From Ruminobacter sp. (GTDB lineage Bacteria > Pseudomonadota > Gammaproteobacteria > Enterobacterales > Succinivibrionaceae), in contig JAGAYS010000053.1 in the NCBI GenBank assembly GCA_017940385.1, forward strand, positions 1 through 37,281: DNA of 37,281 bases. Reading direction: 5' to 3'. Both the position numbers and the translations under genes were made by a program. Below are positions 16,746-25,840 of the stretch, in pieces; position 1 is the stretch's first letter; every line of letters starts with the position of its first letter. The notes below the pieces were generated by a model. That model ran no database searches. It worked only from the letters and a program-made list of their open reading frames with translations, and was not told the origin of the DNA.

Positions 16746-18050
16746 ATGATGACTGAATCTGTTGCTGTCGTTGGTTTGGGAAAGAGCGGCCTTTCCACCG
16801 TGAATTTTCTGCTGGCTCATGGTGTTATTCCTGTGGTTTTTGACACCAGGGAAAAGCCGGCCGGCGAGAATGAACTTGATAAAAGAGTGACACTGTGTAA
16901 AGGGGAGCTCGATGGTGACAAGCTTGGACAGTTTGACTGTCTTGTTGTCGGTCCCGGACTGTCGTTAAAGCTACCGGCACTGGTGAAGGCGCGAGAATGC
17001 GGCACTGAGATCATCGGTGACATAGAATTGTTTGCACGTTATGCCAAAGCTCCGACCGTAGGTATAACAGGTTCAAACGGAAAAAGTACCGTAACCACGT
17101 TAACTGCGCTTATGGTTGAGGCTGACGGTAAGAAGTGCGGTATGGGCGGCAATATCGGTATTCCGGCACTGGATGTTATTGCTGATGATGTCGACGCATA
17201 CGTGCTTGAGCTGTCAAGCTTTGAGCTGGAGACAACTTCAAGTCTTAAACTTGCAGGAGCCGTAATTTTGAATTTAAGCGAGGATCATCTCGACAGGTAC
17301 GACGGCAGTATGCAGCTTTATCTTGAGGCAAAGCAGAGAATTTTCAGAAATGCCGATAAGATTATTGTCAGTCGAGAGGATAAAGCGACTATTCCTCCGT
17401 CAGGGGAGTATTATTCAAGTTTTGGCTGTGATGACAGAGATTATGGCAGAATTGTTAAGAATGGCGAGGTTTGGTTAAGCGTAAACGGAGAACCACTCAT
17501 TAAGAATACGGATCTTGGAATTGCCGGGCTGCACAATGAACTTAATGCTCTTGCGTCCATGGCACTGGCTGATACTCTGGGAATTAGCAGGGAGGCGCAG
17601 CTAAAGGTGCTGTCCAGCTTTAAGGGGCTGCCTCATCGTTGCCAGCTGGTTCGTGAAATTGACGGAGTTCGTTACTATAATGATTCCAAGGCTACTAACG
17701 TGGGTTCGACACTTGCTGCAGTTGCCGGACTTAAAGACGGAGTGAGTGGCCGTATCATTCTTTTGGCCGGCGGCCTCGGTAAGGGGCAGGATTTTACTCC
17801 GATAAAGAACATGCTGGGAAAGGAAATCTCCTATATGCTCTGTTTTGGAAGGGACGGCGCAATGCTGGCCTCGCTCGGTGAACAGACAAGACTTACCGAC
17901 GACATGGCAGAGGCAGTCAGAATTGCTCATGACGAGCTGGCTCGACCTGGAGATGTGGTGCTGCTGGCTCCTGCATGTGCAAGTTTGGATCAGTTCAAGA
18001 GTTTTGAAGAACGCGGTGATGTATTTGCAGAACTGGTAAGGAAGCTGTAA
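16746..18050 (+). CDS. murD: MurD, UDP-MurNAc-L-Ala-D-Glu ligase
   Basis: Adds D-glutamate to UDP-MurNAc-L-alanine. The product is 434 aa (E. coli 438). An N-terminal Rossmann domain (VAVVGLGKSGLS) binds the UDP part, the central domain holds P-loop GSNGKST with Lys113, and YNDSKATNVGST near residue 312 is the conserved ligase signature. Two adjacent ATGs (16746, 16749) are possible; AAGG upstream is better spaced for the second. The stop overlaps the ftsW start by 1 bp (TAATG). Confidence 0.96.
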   Translation: MMTESVAVVGLGKSGLSTVNFLLAHGVIPVVFDTREKPAGENELDKRVTLCKGELDGDKLGQFDCLVVGPGLSLKLPALVKARECGTEIIGDIELFARYAKAPTVGITGSNGKSTVTTLTALMVEADGKKCGMGGNIGIPALDVIADDVDAYVLELSSFELETTSSLKLAGAVILNLSEDHLDRYDGSMQLYLEAKQRIFRNADKIIVSREDKATIPPSGEYYSSFGCDDRDYGRIVKNGEVWLSVNGEPLIKNTDLGIAGLHNELNALASMALADTLGISREAQLKVLSSFKGLPHRCQLVREIDGVRYYNDSKATNVGSTLAAVAGLKDGVSGRIILLAGGLGKGQDFTPIKNMLGKEISYMLCFGRDGAMLASLGEQTRLTDDMAEAVRIAHDELARPGDVVLLAPACASLDQFKSFEERGDVFAELVRKL

Positions 18051-19315
18051 TGTCTTTTTGGACCAGATTATTGGGAAACGGAGATAAGAAATACAGTCTG
18101 AATGACGGGGTCATGTTTGATACCTGGTATATCGTTTTGCCTGCTATTCTTACGGTTATAGGGCTGATAGCCATATACTCGTCCTCTATATACGTAAGTG
18201 TGGAGAAGTTCGGAACGGAAACACACTATATGCTGAGACAGCTTGGCTACTGCGTGATTTCCATATTTATATTCATGGTCCTTTTAAATGTCAGTACCCA
18301 AAGGTGGTACGATTGGGGAAGGTGGAAAATAGTCCTGTTTGTGGCCGTGCTCAGCCTGCTCGTGGTCTTTGTCGGCAGAGACATAAACGGTGCCAAGCGC
18401 TGGCTGTCACTCGGATTTTGTAACATCCAGCCCTCGGAGTTCATGAAACTTTCACTGATTCTGTTCGTTTCCGGGTACATTCAGCGTCATCATGAGGAAA
18501 TCAACAGCATCTGGTGTAACATCCTTGTTGCCATACCGATAGGCATTTTTCTTTTCATACTTATGCTCCAGAGAGACATGGGGACAATGGTAATTATCGG
18601 TGCAATTTTAATGGTGACACTTTTTATTGCCGGTATGCAGTGGAAGGTTATATTTGCTGCAGGTGTTTTATCCCTTATCGGTGTGCTTTTTCTGATACAG
18701 GATCCGTATCGTATGGGGAAGATAACCAGTTTTTACAATCCTTTTGAAAGCAGAACCGGAACGGGGTTTCAGCTGTGCATGTCGCTTATTGCCATTGCCA
18801 AAGGCGGATTGTGGGGGCAGGGTCTTGGCAACAGCGAAATTAAACTGAGCTACATTCCTGAACCTCATACTGACTTTATTATGTCAATAGTGAGCGAAGA
18901 GTGCGGCTTTATTGCTGTTCTGGTTATTTTTATATTGGAACTTATGTTGATTGTCCGCGGCTTCATGATGGGCTTTGAGGCATTAAATTCAAAGACGGAT
19001 CGCAATTATTTCCACGGTTTCTGTGCCATCGGCATATCAACCTGGTTCGGTGTCCAGTGTATTATAAACATGGGGGTTATCTGTGCCCTCTTCCCTACAA
19101 AGGGCTTGACCATGCCGTTTATAAGTTACGGCGGTACCAGTCTCATATCCTCAGTGATGGCTGTGTGTATTCTGTTGCGCATAAGTTATGAACGCAAATG
19201 CAGTTACTTTAACAGAATCAGAAAGGCTCAGATGAGGTATAAGCAGGTAAATAAGCGTTCACATGAAGGTGACAGACAGGTCGCCGGGAACGATAATAAA
19301 ATATTGAATTCGTAG
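18050..19315 (+). CDS. ftsW: FtsW, SEDS-family septal peptidoglycan polymerase
   Basis: Polytopic inner-membrane SEDS protein that polymerises septal glycan strands with FtsI. The product is 421 aa (E. coli 414) with about ten transmembrane helices. Family motifs are NGAKRWLSLG near residue 107, PHTDFIMSIVSEECGF near 273 (containing the conserved Asp) and MPFISYGGTS near 355. The last 45 residues are basic and hydrophilic, a cytoplasmic tail. It starts within the murD stop codon, so translation is coupled. Confidence 0.96.
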   Translation: MSFWTRLLGNGDKKYSLNDGVMFDTWYIVLPAILTVIGLIAIYSSSIYVSVEKFGTETHYMLRQLGYCVISIFIFMVLLNVSTQRWYDWGRWKIVLFVAVLSLLVVFVGRDINGAKRWLSLGFCNIQPSEFMKLSLILFVSGYIQRHHEEINSIWCNILVAIPIGIFLFILMLQRDMGTMVIIGAILMVTLFIAGMQWKVIFAAGVLSLIGVLFLIQDPYRMGKITSFYNPFESRTGTGFQLCMSLIAIAKGGLWGQGLGNSEIKLSYIPEPHTDFIMSIVSEECGFIAVLVIFILELMLIVRGFMMGFEALNSKTDRNYFHGFCAIGISTWFGVQCIINMGVICALFPTKGLTMPFISYGGTSLISSVMAVCILLRISYERKCSYFNRIRKAQMRYKQVNKRSHEGDRQVAGNDNKILNS

Positions 19316-19324
19316 GACTGTGCA

Positions 19325-20410
19325 ATGAAAAAGATATTAGTAATGGCGGGTGGTACCGGAGGTCATGTTTTTCCGGGGCTTGCGGTAGCCAGAGAACTTT
19401 CTTCAAAATATGGTTATGAGGTTCTGTGGCTTGGCACCAGAGAAAAAATGGAAGCCGAACTAGTTCCGGCCCATGGTTTTAACATTGAATTCATAAAAAT
19501 CAGTGGTCTGAGAAGAAACGGAGTTAAAGGGTATCTGTTTGCTCCTTTCACCATTATCAGGGCTGTATTTGAGGCTCTCGGAATAATAAGAAAATTCAGG
19601 CCTGACGTCGTGCTCGGCATGGGCGGATATGCTTCAGGTCCTGGCGGAATAGCAGCCAAACTCTGTGGTATTCCTCTTGTTCTTCATGAACAGAATGCCT
19701 CCCCGGGAATAACCAACAGAATTTTATCAAAAATAGCAGATAAGGTGCTTCTCGGTTTTCCGGGAGCCATAGACAAAAAGAATGCGACGTATGTCGGTAA
19801 TCCGGTACGTGCTGAGGTTGTTGCCTTAAACGCTGCTCTGCCTAAGGATTTTAATCATCCTAATCTGAATGTGCTGGTAATTGGTGGCAGTCTGGGTGCA
19901 AGAGCTCTGAATGAGCTGGTTCCTCATGCCGTGGCTATTGCCAATAAGAACGGGGCATGCGTTAAGATTACTCACCAGACGGGAAAGGGAAACAGTAAGG
20001 CTGTTGAAGCCGTATACAAAGAACTTAATGTTGAAAATTTTACGGTATGTGATTTCATATCTGATATGGCTTCTGCATATACCGCAAATGACGTTATCAT
20101 ATGTCGTGCCGGCGCACTGACTCTGGCCGAGGTTTCCGCAGCCGGAATGCCTGCGGTATTCGTGCCGCTGCCTACAGCGGTGGATGATCATCAGACAAAG
20201 AATGCCAGATATCTGTCTGATAAAGGCGGGGCGATATGCATGCCTCAGTCTGAACTTACACCTGAAAAACTTGCCGACCTTCTTAAGGATTGGTCTGTCA
20301 ACCGTGATAAAATCCGTGAGGTCAGCAGGATAGCCGGCAGTATGGCAAAGCTGGATGCCACTGAAGCAGCAGCCGGTGTATGTATGGAATTGGCTGAAAA
20401 GGCTTCATAA
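19325..20410 (+). CDS. murG: MurG, lipid II-forming GlcNAc transferase
   Basis: Peripheral inner-membrane glycosyltransferase that adds GlcNAc to lipid I to make lipid II. The product is 361 aa (E. coli 355), GT-B fold. The glycine-rich loop GGTGGHVFPG (residues 9-18), LGMGGYASGPGG near 97 and the donor-binding CRAGALTLAEVSAAGMPAV near 260 are all present. It starts 9 bp after ftsW with TAGGA as ribosome site. Confidence 0.97.
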   Translation: MKKILVMAGGTGGHVFPGLAVARELSSKYGYEVLWLGTREKMEAELVPAHGFNIEFIKISGLRRNGVKGYLFAPFTIIRAVFEALGIIRKFRPDVVLGMGGYASGPGGIAAKLCGIPLVLHEQNASPGITNRILSKIADKVLLGFPGAIDKKNATYVGNPVRAEVVALNAALPKDFNHPNLNVLVIGGSLGARALNELVPHAVAIANKNGACVKITHQTGKGNSKAVEAVYKELNVENFTVCDFISDMASAYTANDVIICRAGALTLAEVSAAGMPAVFVPLPTAVDDHQTKNARYLSDKGGAICMPQSELTPEKLADLLKDWSVNRDKIREVSRIAGSMAKLDATEAAAGVCMELAEKAS

Positions 20411-20431
20411 CTTTAATAATTCGGAGTATTT

Positions 20432-21871
20432 ATGTCAAAAACAGATTTTGAAGTACCGCAGATGCATAAAGTACGTCGTATTCATTTTGTCGGTATTGGT
20501 GGCGCCGGCATGAACGGAATTGCTGAAGTATTGGCTAATGAAGGTTATGAAGTTACCGGTTCCGACATAATGGCCAGCAGTACGACCAGACATCTTGAAA
20601 GCAAAGGTATCAGGGTTTTTATTGGTCATGACAGAAAAAATGTCGAAAACGCCAGTGTGGTTGTTATTTCCAGTGCAATTAAAAAGAATAATCCTGAATG
20701 GCTGAGAGCCGTTGAACTGCGTATTCCCGTTGTCCGCAGGGCCGAAATGCTGGCAGAACTGATGAGATACCGTTTTGGCATCGCCGTTGCGGGAACGCAC
20801 GGTAAAACCACGACAACCAGCCTTATTTCAAGCATATATGCTCAGGCCGGAAGGGATCCGACCTTCGTTATAGGCGGACTGTTAAACAGTGCAGGTGTAA
20901 ATGCCAGACTTGGTACCGGGCGTTATCTTATTGCCGAGGCAGACGAATCAGATGCGTCATTTCTTCATCTGCAGCCAATGATGTCCGTGGTAACCAATAT
21001 CGAAGAAGACCATATGGATACTTACGGCGGTGACTTTGCGAAGCTTAAGGCTACATTTATAGAGTTCCTGCACAACCTTCCATTTTACGGTGTTGCCGTT
21101 GTATGTAATGACGATCCTGTAATAAGGGAACTTCTTCCTCAAATAGGCAGAAGCGTAATTACCTACGGAGCCAGAGAGGACAGTGACGTAAGAGTTTATG
21201 ATTTTAAACAGCATACGGACAGCTCCACCTTCAAGGTGAGGAGAAAGGACGGTTCCGTACTCGATATCAGACTGACAATCCCGGGTTTCCATATGGCATT
21301 GAACGCTGCTGCAGCCATTGCCGTGGCCACTGAAAGTGAAATCGACGACAAATCCATCATTGATGCTTTGGGGTCGTTCCAGGGTGTCGGCAGACGCTTT
21401 GAACAGTATGGCGAATTTGAAACAGGCAGGGGCAAGGTTAAGCTTGTTGATGACTACGGTCATCACCCTAGTGAGGTAAGAGCTACAATTAATGCAGTTC
21501 GTGCCGGCTGGCCTGATCGTCGTCTGGTCATGATTTTTCAGCCGCACCGTTATACCAGAACAAGAGACTGCTTTGAGGATTTCATCGAGGTACTTGGCCT
21601 TGTGGACGAACTGATTCTGCTGGATGTTTATCCTGCCGGTGAAGATCCGATTGTCGGTGCCGACGGTCGTTCATTATGCAGATCAATCAGATTAAGGGGC
21701 AGGGTTGAACCTTATTTCGTGTCATCAGCGGACGAGGTTCCGGGGGTTGTTGCGGACGTGATTCGTGACGGAGACATCCTGCTGACCCAGGGGGCCGGAA
21801 ATGTCGGTAAACTTGCGAAGGTGCTTGCCGAATACAAGCTTGATATTGCCAAAATGAAGGAAAGAAACTAA
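20432..21871 (+). CDS. murC: MurC, UDP-MurNAc-L-alanine ligase
   Basis: First Mur ligase, adding L-alanine to UDP-MurNAc. The product is 479 aa (E. coli 491). N-terminal [18 protein letters not shown]-loop GTHGKTTT with Lys125, [12 protein letters not shown] near 170, [11 protein letters not shown] near 345 and FQPHRYTRT near 370 are characteristic. It lies 21 bp after murG with GGAG upstream. In E. coli ddlB follows; here ftsQ follows directly, 2 bp later. Confidence 0.97.
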   Translation: MSKTDFEVPQMHKVRRIHFVGIGGAGMNGIAEVLANEGYEVTGSDIMASSTTRHLESKGIRVFIGHDRKNVENASVVVISSAIKKNNPEWLRAVELRIPVVRRAEMLAELMRYRFGIAVAGTHGKTTTTSLISSIYAQAGRDPTFVIGGLLNSAGVNARLGTGRYLIAEADESDASFLHLQPMMSVVTNIEEDHMDTYGGDFAKLKATFIEFLHNLPFYGVAVVCNDDPVIRELLPQIGRSVITYGAREDSDVRVYDFKQHTDSSTFKVRRKDGSVLDIRLTIPGFHMALNAAAAIAVATESEIDDKSIIDALGSFQGVGRRFEQYGEFETGRGKVKLVDDYGHHPSEVRATINAVRAGWPDRRLVMIFQPHRYTRTRDCFEDFIEVLGLVDELILLDVYPAGEDPIVGADGRSLCRSIRLRGRVEPYFVSSADEVPGVVADVIRDGDILLTQGAGNVGKLAKVLAEYKLDIAKMKERN

Positions 21872-21873
21872 CC

Positions 21874-22659
21874 GTGGTCAGAAATAAGAAAGTACGGCGG
21901 AATGACACAGGAGTTACCAGAGGATCATATATCCTCGGGGTATTGTTTTTTATTGCCGTACTTGTTTCTGAATTCTATCTGATTAAGAAAGTCCATACCG
22001 TTATGACAGACGTCGACGGGATCCCGGTAAGGCAGATTCAGATTAAGGGCGATCTGCATTACCTGGACAGACAGGAGGTTGAAGAGTTTTTCATGGCGAA
22101 TCCTGAGAGCCATAACCTGTACACCATGGATTTGTCTCAGGTCAGAACCTACATGGAAACAATGCCGTGGATCAGTCGGGTTACCATGCAGAAAAAGCTT
22201 CCCGACATCCTCTCAATAAAGATTACCGAACATAAACCCATCGCATATTACAATGATGGGATACTTGTGACCGACTGGAGCGTAATTTATCCGGAAAAAG
22301 CCGTTTTACCCGAAGGTACTCCAATTCTGAGCGGACCTGAAAAACTTGCCCGTTCCGTTTATGAGATGTACTGTGACGTTAATCTTTTCCTGGAAAAATA
22401 CGGTTTTCGCATATCTGAATTAAGCATAAATGAAAGTAATGTATGGAGTCTGAAACTTGATGACGGACTTCCCCTGATTCTTGGGCGAAATGATGATGTT
22501 GGATTTGTCACTGAACAGAACAATATTTTTATGTGGAGGTTGGGAAATTTTATAGAAGCATATCCACATATTGAGAATAAAAATACTATAGAATATATTG
22601 ACTTGCGATATGATACCGGTATTGCGGTAAAGTGGATTGACTCAAGCGGAAAACAATAA
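21874..22659 (+). CDS. ftsQ: FtsQ, bitopic divisome protein with POTRA domain
   Basis: Central scaffold of the divisome that recruits FtsL-FtsB. The product is 261 aa (E. coli 276): short basic cytoplasmic tail, transmembrane helix (about residues 19-37), POTRA domain (about 51-120, starting VRQIQIKG) and a beta domain with the family core MPWISRVTMQKKLPDILSI. The start is GTG, 2 bp after the murC stop, with AAGGA about 12 bp upstream inside murC; no nearer ATG fits. The stop overlaps the ftsA ATG by 1 bp. Confidence 0.94.
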   Translation: MVRNKKVRRNDTGVTRGSYILGVLFFIAVLVSEFYLIKKVHTVMTDVDGIPVRQIQIKGDLHYLDRQEVEEFFMANPESHNLYTMDLSQVRTYMETMPWISRVTMQKKLPDILSIKITEHKPIAYYNDGILVTDWSVIYPEKAVLPEGTPILSGPEKLARSVYEMYCDVNLFLEKYGFRISELSINESNVWSLKLDDGLPLILGRNDDVGFVTEQNNIFMWRLGNFIEAYPHIENKNTIEYIDLRYDTGIAVKWIDSSGKQ

Positions 22660-23969
22660 TGGCGGCCAACGACTTAAATAAAATCACAACACAGGATTAT
22701 ATAGTATCTATTGATCTGGGAACCAGTGAGATAAAAGTATGCAGTGCAATTCTTTACGATGATGACAGTATCAGAATTATCGGTTACGGTAAGTGCAGAA
22801 CTACAGGTATGAATGCTGACGGCATTGTCAGCATGGATAAGCTGAAAGAGAATATTTCAGTTGCCTACAACATGTCTCAGAATATCGTACTTAGATCATA
22901 TGATGAGAATACGCTTCCTAAAATCAATAATCCAAGAATTTTTGTGTCAGTTCCCGGCCGTTTCATCACATATAAGAATAACACCGGCTCCTGTGAACTG
23001 CGTCGCGGACCAATTACCGAGGAAGACATTGCCAGAGCAAACTATGTGGCTAATTCCCTTAAAATAAAGGATTATGAACTGATAACCGCCATTCCGAACT
23101 GTTATCAGGTCGATTCCAACAGCAGTGTTGAGGATCCTCTTGATATGACAGGGGGGCAGCTGAGGACTTTTATACATCAGGTTTATGCTCAAAGCTCGTT
23201 TCTGGACAACGTGAGACGGGCACTGTGCTGCATTGAAACGGAATATGCTCCGGAGTTTGTGTTTAGCGGGCAGGCTACGGCTTATTCTGCTGCCGACGAT
23301 ACTGAAAAGAGATTCGGAGTCTGTGTTCTTGACATAGGCAAGAGCAGCACCGGTATTACGGTTTTTGATAAAGGACATTGCATATATGTCGGATCCTGTC
23401 CTTACGGCGGCGATAAGATAACACAGAATATTGCCGTTACCTACGGATTAAGTGAAAGAGAGGCTGAAAAGATTAAATGTGATTACGGCCTTGCCATCTC
23501 CAACAACCTGATTTCCGGAAAAGCAGTCAGCATTAAAAGAAATGACCAGACCAAGACCATCAATCAGGGCGATCTGGCAGAGTCAATTGAGGCCGGATAT
23601 AACCAGCTTATCATGAAGGTTCTTACCACTCTGAATGAAGTTAATACCGAAAACGGAGAACTGACTCTGGGAGCGGGTTTCGTGTTTGCGGGTGGCGGTG
23701 CCGAAATCAGAAATCTTGATGAATGCGTGGCTAAAATCTTCATGAAAAACGGTATGAGTGCCTATGCCAAAAAGATTCGAATTCATCAGGTTGACAAGCA
23801 GAAGCTGAACGGACTCACTGATGCGATAGATACGTATTCAGGATGTGCAACTTTAGGCCTTATCAGATTCAGTGAAATCATGGAAAGTCATAAGAAATCA
23901 AGAGAACAGAGCGGTGCCTTCTGGAATTTTAAACAGAAGCTTGCCGACTGGTGGAACGGTAATATGTAA
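22659..23969 (+). CDS. ftsA: FtsA, actin-like membrane tether of FtsZ
   Basis: Actin-like ATPase that anchors FtsZ filaments to the membrane and triggers septal synthesis. The product is 436 aa (E. coli 420). The phosphate-1 motif DLGTSEIK (residues 19-26), the phosphate-2 motif VLDIGKSSTGITVF near 220 and the adenosine motif VFAGGGAEI near 342 are present, with the 1C domain inserted after the first motif. The last 15 or so residues (NFKQKLADWWNGNM) form the amphipathic membrane-targeting helix. It ends the tightly overlapping part of the cluster. Confidence 0.97.
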   Translation: MAANDLNKITTQDYIVSIDLGTSEIKVCSAILYDDDSIRIIGYGKCRTTGMNADGIVSMDKLKENISVAYNMSQNIVLRSYDENTLPKINNPRIFVSVPGRFITYKNNTGSCELRRGPITEEDIARANYVANSLKIKDYELITAIPNCYQVDSNSSVEDPLDMTGGQLRTFIHQVYAQSSFLDNVRRALCCIETEYAPEFVFSGQATAYSAADDTEKRFGVCVLDIGKSSTGITVFDKGHCIYVGSCPYGGDKITQNIAVTYGLSEREAEKIKCDYGLAISNNLISGKAVSIKRNDQTKTINQGDLAESIEAGYNQLIMKVLTTLNEVNTENGELTLGAGFVFAGGGAEIRNLDECVAKIFMKNGMSAYAKKIRIHQVDKQKLNGLTDAIDTYSGCATLGLIRFSEIMESHKKSREQSGAFWNFKQKLADWWNGNM

Positions 23970-24302
23970 AATTCTGCACGGGACGAATGCGGCTTGTATT
24001 TCCCTTAGTAGCGATTATCCTGTGAACAGGATGATCTATGGGATCATTCACTTGTTTTAAGTAAATTATAGTAGATAATAGTTTTACTTTCTGTTATATA
24101 GTTATCATGCATGTTTCATCCTGCATTGCAGAATGTTTTATTAATATCGGAAATTTCGTTTTCTGGCGATTACCGATATTTTTCAGCTGTCCGGTGAAGT
24201 GTTCAGTCGTATAGTTGGCTGATTCATTGAATTGTGCAGGGCTGATTAAGGTTAATTTTATGGTTTGTATGTGGCAAATCATGTGTGGAGTTGTGTTTTA
24301 AA
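23970..24302 (+). promoter_or_regulatory. 333 bp ftsA-ftsZ intergenic region with hairpins and a promoter candidate
   Basis: The only large gap in the division cluster. Seen in order: two adjacent hairpins, ATCCTG/CAGGAT (24017-24022 with 24027-24032) and ATGATC/GATCAT (24031-24036 with 24042-24047), which share two bases and are mutually exclusive at that point; a candidate promoter TTGTTT (24052-24057), 16 bp, GATAAT (24074-24079); and an 8 bp inverted repeat (24143-24150 with 24173-24180) whose right arm runs into TTTTT, terminator-like. The arrangement suggests separate control of ftsZ by its own promoter with a possible attenuator downstream; this is inference. Confidence 0.45.
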
Positions 24303-25532
24303 ATGAGTGATATTTTACATGCGGCAGATGCTTCTGCCGAACCTGAATACGTTCCTGCAGATAATGGTAAGGCTGTAATTAAGGTTATTGGCGTCGGTGG
24401 CGGCGGTGGCAACACTGTTCAGCACATGATTAATGAAGAAGTAAATAATGTCGATTTCCTGGTGGTGAACACTGATTTACAGGCGTTGAACTCCAATACT
24501 GCCAAAAACAGAATTCAGATTGGTGTTAATACCACCAGAGGTCTTGGTTCAGGTTCAAATCCTGAAATAGGCAGAAATGCGGCTGAAGAAAGCAGAGAAG
24601 TTCTGCGTGATAATATCGGCAAATGCGATATTGTATTCATTACTGCCGGTATGGGCGGCGGTACCGGTACCGGTGCTTCTCCGGTAATTGCAAACGTTGC
24701 CCGTAAGGAGCTGGGTGCACTGACTGTGGCCATTGTTACCAAGCCGTTTTCATTTGAAGGTAAGAAGCAGCTTCTCAAGGCTGAGCAGGGTATTGAAAAA
24801 CTTAGGGAAGAGGTTGACGCTCTTATTGTCATTCCTAATGATAAGTTACTTAGATATCTGCCGAAGAACATTTCCCTTGTCCGCGCATTTCAGGAATGTA
24901 ATAACGTACTTAAGAGAGCCGTTCAGGGTATTGCTGACGTTATTGAAAGATGCGGTTACCAGAATCTCGACTTCAATGATATAAGAACCATGCTCCTCCG
25001 CTCAGGTACCGCTCTTATCGGTATGGGTGAAGGTGAAGGTGAAAATGCCGTTGAACAGGCTATCCAGAGTGCGGTAAGCTGTCCGCTTCTTGAAGATTTC
25101 TCTAACTGCAAGGCTCGCGGCATAATTGTGAACGTAACCATGAATGAAGAGCTTGGCCTTGAACAGTATACAAAGCTCGGTTCACTTCTTCAGAGAAGTT
25201 TTGCCACCGAGGATTCCGATACCAAGTTCGGTTGTGTAATCAATCCTAATATGAAGCCTGATGCCGTTCACGTAACAATCGTGCTTGCAGGTCTGACTGA
25301 AGTTGATAAGCCTGCTTCTGAAAACATCAACACCATTCTCAGCCAGTCTCTGCTTAACGGTGACGGCTCAGATGAGAATGCCGGTGTTGCAAGTATGTTT
25401 ATGAATACTCCTCTGAATCAGAAGAATGATTCTCAGGGGGATATGTTTGCCGACGTTTCAAATGTCGTAAAGAACGATACTTCAGATTCATCATGTGAGT
25501 TACCTGCATGGCTGACTAAGAAGTCGAACTAA
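24303..25532 (+). CDS. ftsZ: FtsZ, tubulin-like division ring GTPase
   Basis: Polymerises into the Z ring. The product is 409 aa (E. coli 383). VIKVIGVGGGGGN near residue 26, the tubulin signature GGGTGTG (residues 118-124) and the T7 loop region NLDFNDIRTML near 218 are intact. A variable linker (about 335-395) leads to the C-terminal peptide ELPAWLTKK that binds FtsA and ZipA. Start: ATG at 24303 with GGAG 12 nt upstream; an in-frame GTG at 24285 would add six residues and lacks a ribosome site. The codon choice suggests high expression. It is separated from ftsA by 333 bp. Confidence 0.98.
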   Translation: MSDILHAADASAEPEYVPADNGKAVIKVIGVGGGGGNTVQHMINEEVNNVDFLVVNTDLQALNSNTAKNRIQIGVNTTRGLGSGSNPEIGRNAAEESREVLRDNIGKCDIVFITAGMGGGTGTGASPVIANVARKELGALTVAIVTKPFSFEGKKQLLKAEQGIEKLREEVDALIVIPNDKLLRYLPKNISLVRAFQECNNVLKRAVQGIADVIERCGYQNLDFNDIRTMLLRSGTALIGMGEGEGENAVEQAIQSAVSCPLLEDFSNCKARGIIVNVTMNEELGLEQYTKLGSLLQRSFATEDSDTKFGCVINPNMKPDAVHVTIVLAGLTEVDKPASENINTILSQSLLNGDGSDENAGVASMFMNTPLNQKNDSQGDMFADVSNVVKNDTSDSSCELPAWLTKKSN

Positions 25533-25558
25533 GCTGACATAATTTGATTTGTTATGGG

Positions 25559-25590
25559 AAAGGGAGTTCTATGTAGTACTCCCTTTTTTT
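25559..25590 (+). terminator. terminator of ftsZ
   Basis: Stem 25559-25566 (AAAGGGAG) pairs with 25579-25586 and is followed by a T run. It ends the division cluster before lpxC, 26 bp past the ftsZ stop. Confidence 0.85.
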
Positions 25591-25640
25591 ATTTGGACAT
25601 ATGTTAGGCAACTTTTTTTGCATTATGGTTCTATATTGTT

Positions 25641-25662
25641 CAAAAAACGGTCGCGTTTTTTG
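25641..25662. repeat. perfect 9 bp inverted repeat upstream of the lpxC promoter
   Basis: CAAAAAACG at 25641-25649 is repeated inverted at 25654-25662 around GTCG. It sits about 30 bp before the lpxC -10, just upstream of where a -35 would be, so it could be an operator or a second weak terminator for ftsZ. It is the main feature of the 308 bp ftsZ-lpxC gap besides the terminator and promoter. Confidence 0.6.
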
Positions 25663-25689
25663 ATTAAAATATGAATGTTCGTGATTTTT

Positions 25690-25698
25690 TGCTATAAT
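25690..25698 (+). promoter_or_regulatory. candidate lpxC promoter, extended -10
   Basis: TGCTATAAT: a perfect TATAAT at 25693-25698 with the TGn extension. No clear -35 accompanies it, as is common with extended -10 promoters. It implies an lpxC leader of about 135 nt containing a small TTCCG/CGGAA repeat. Confidence 0.5.
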
Positions 25699-25840
25699 GA
25701 CTACAGTTGATGTTCATCACATCTTTGTTCCGACAGGATATTTATTCCGGAATTTTGGATAAAGTGGACTGTCATAGTTGATGAAGAATGATGTTTATAC
25801 ATTGTTTTTCGTTGTTCAATTAAATAAAGAGCCGTAGATT

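Noticed and set aside
24285-24302. Upstream GTG start for FtsZ
   Set aside because: It has no ribosome site, and the ATG at 24303 gives a normal FtsZ N-terminus.
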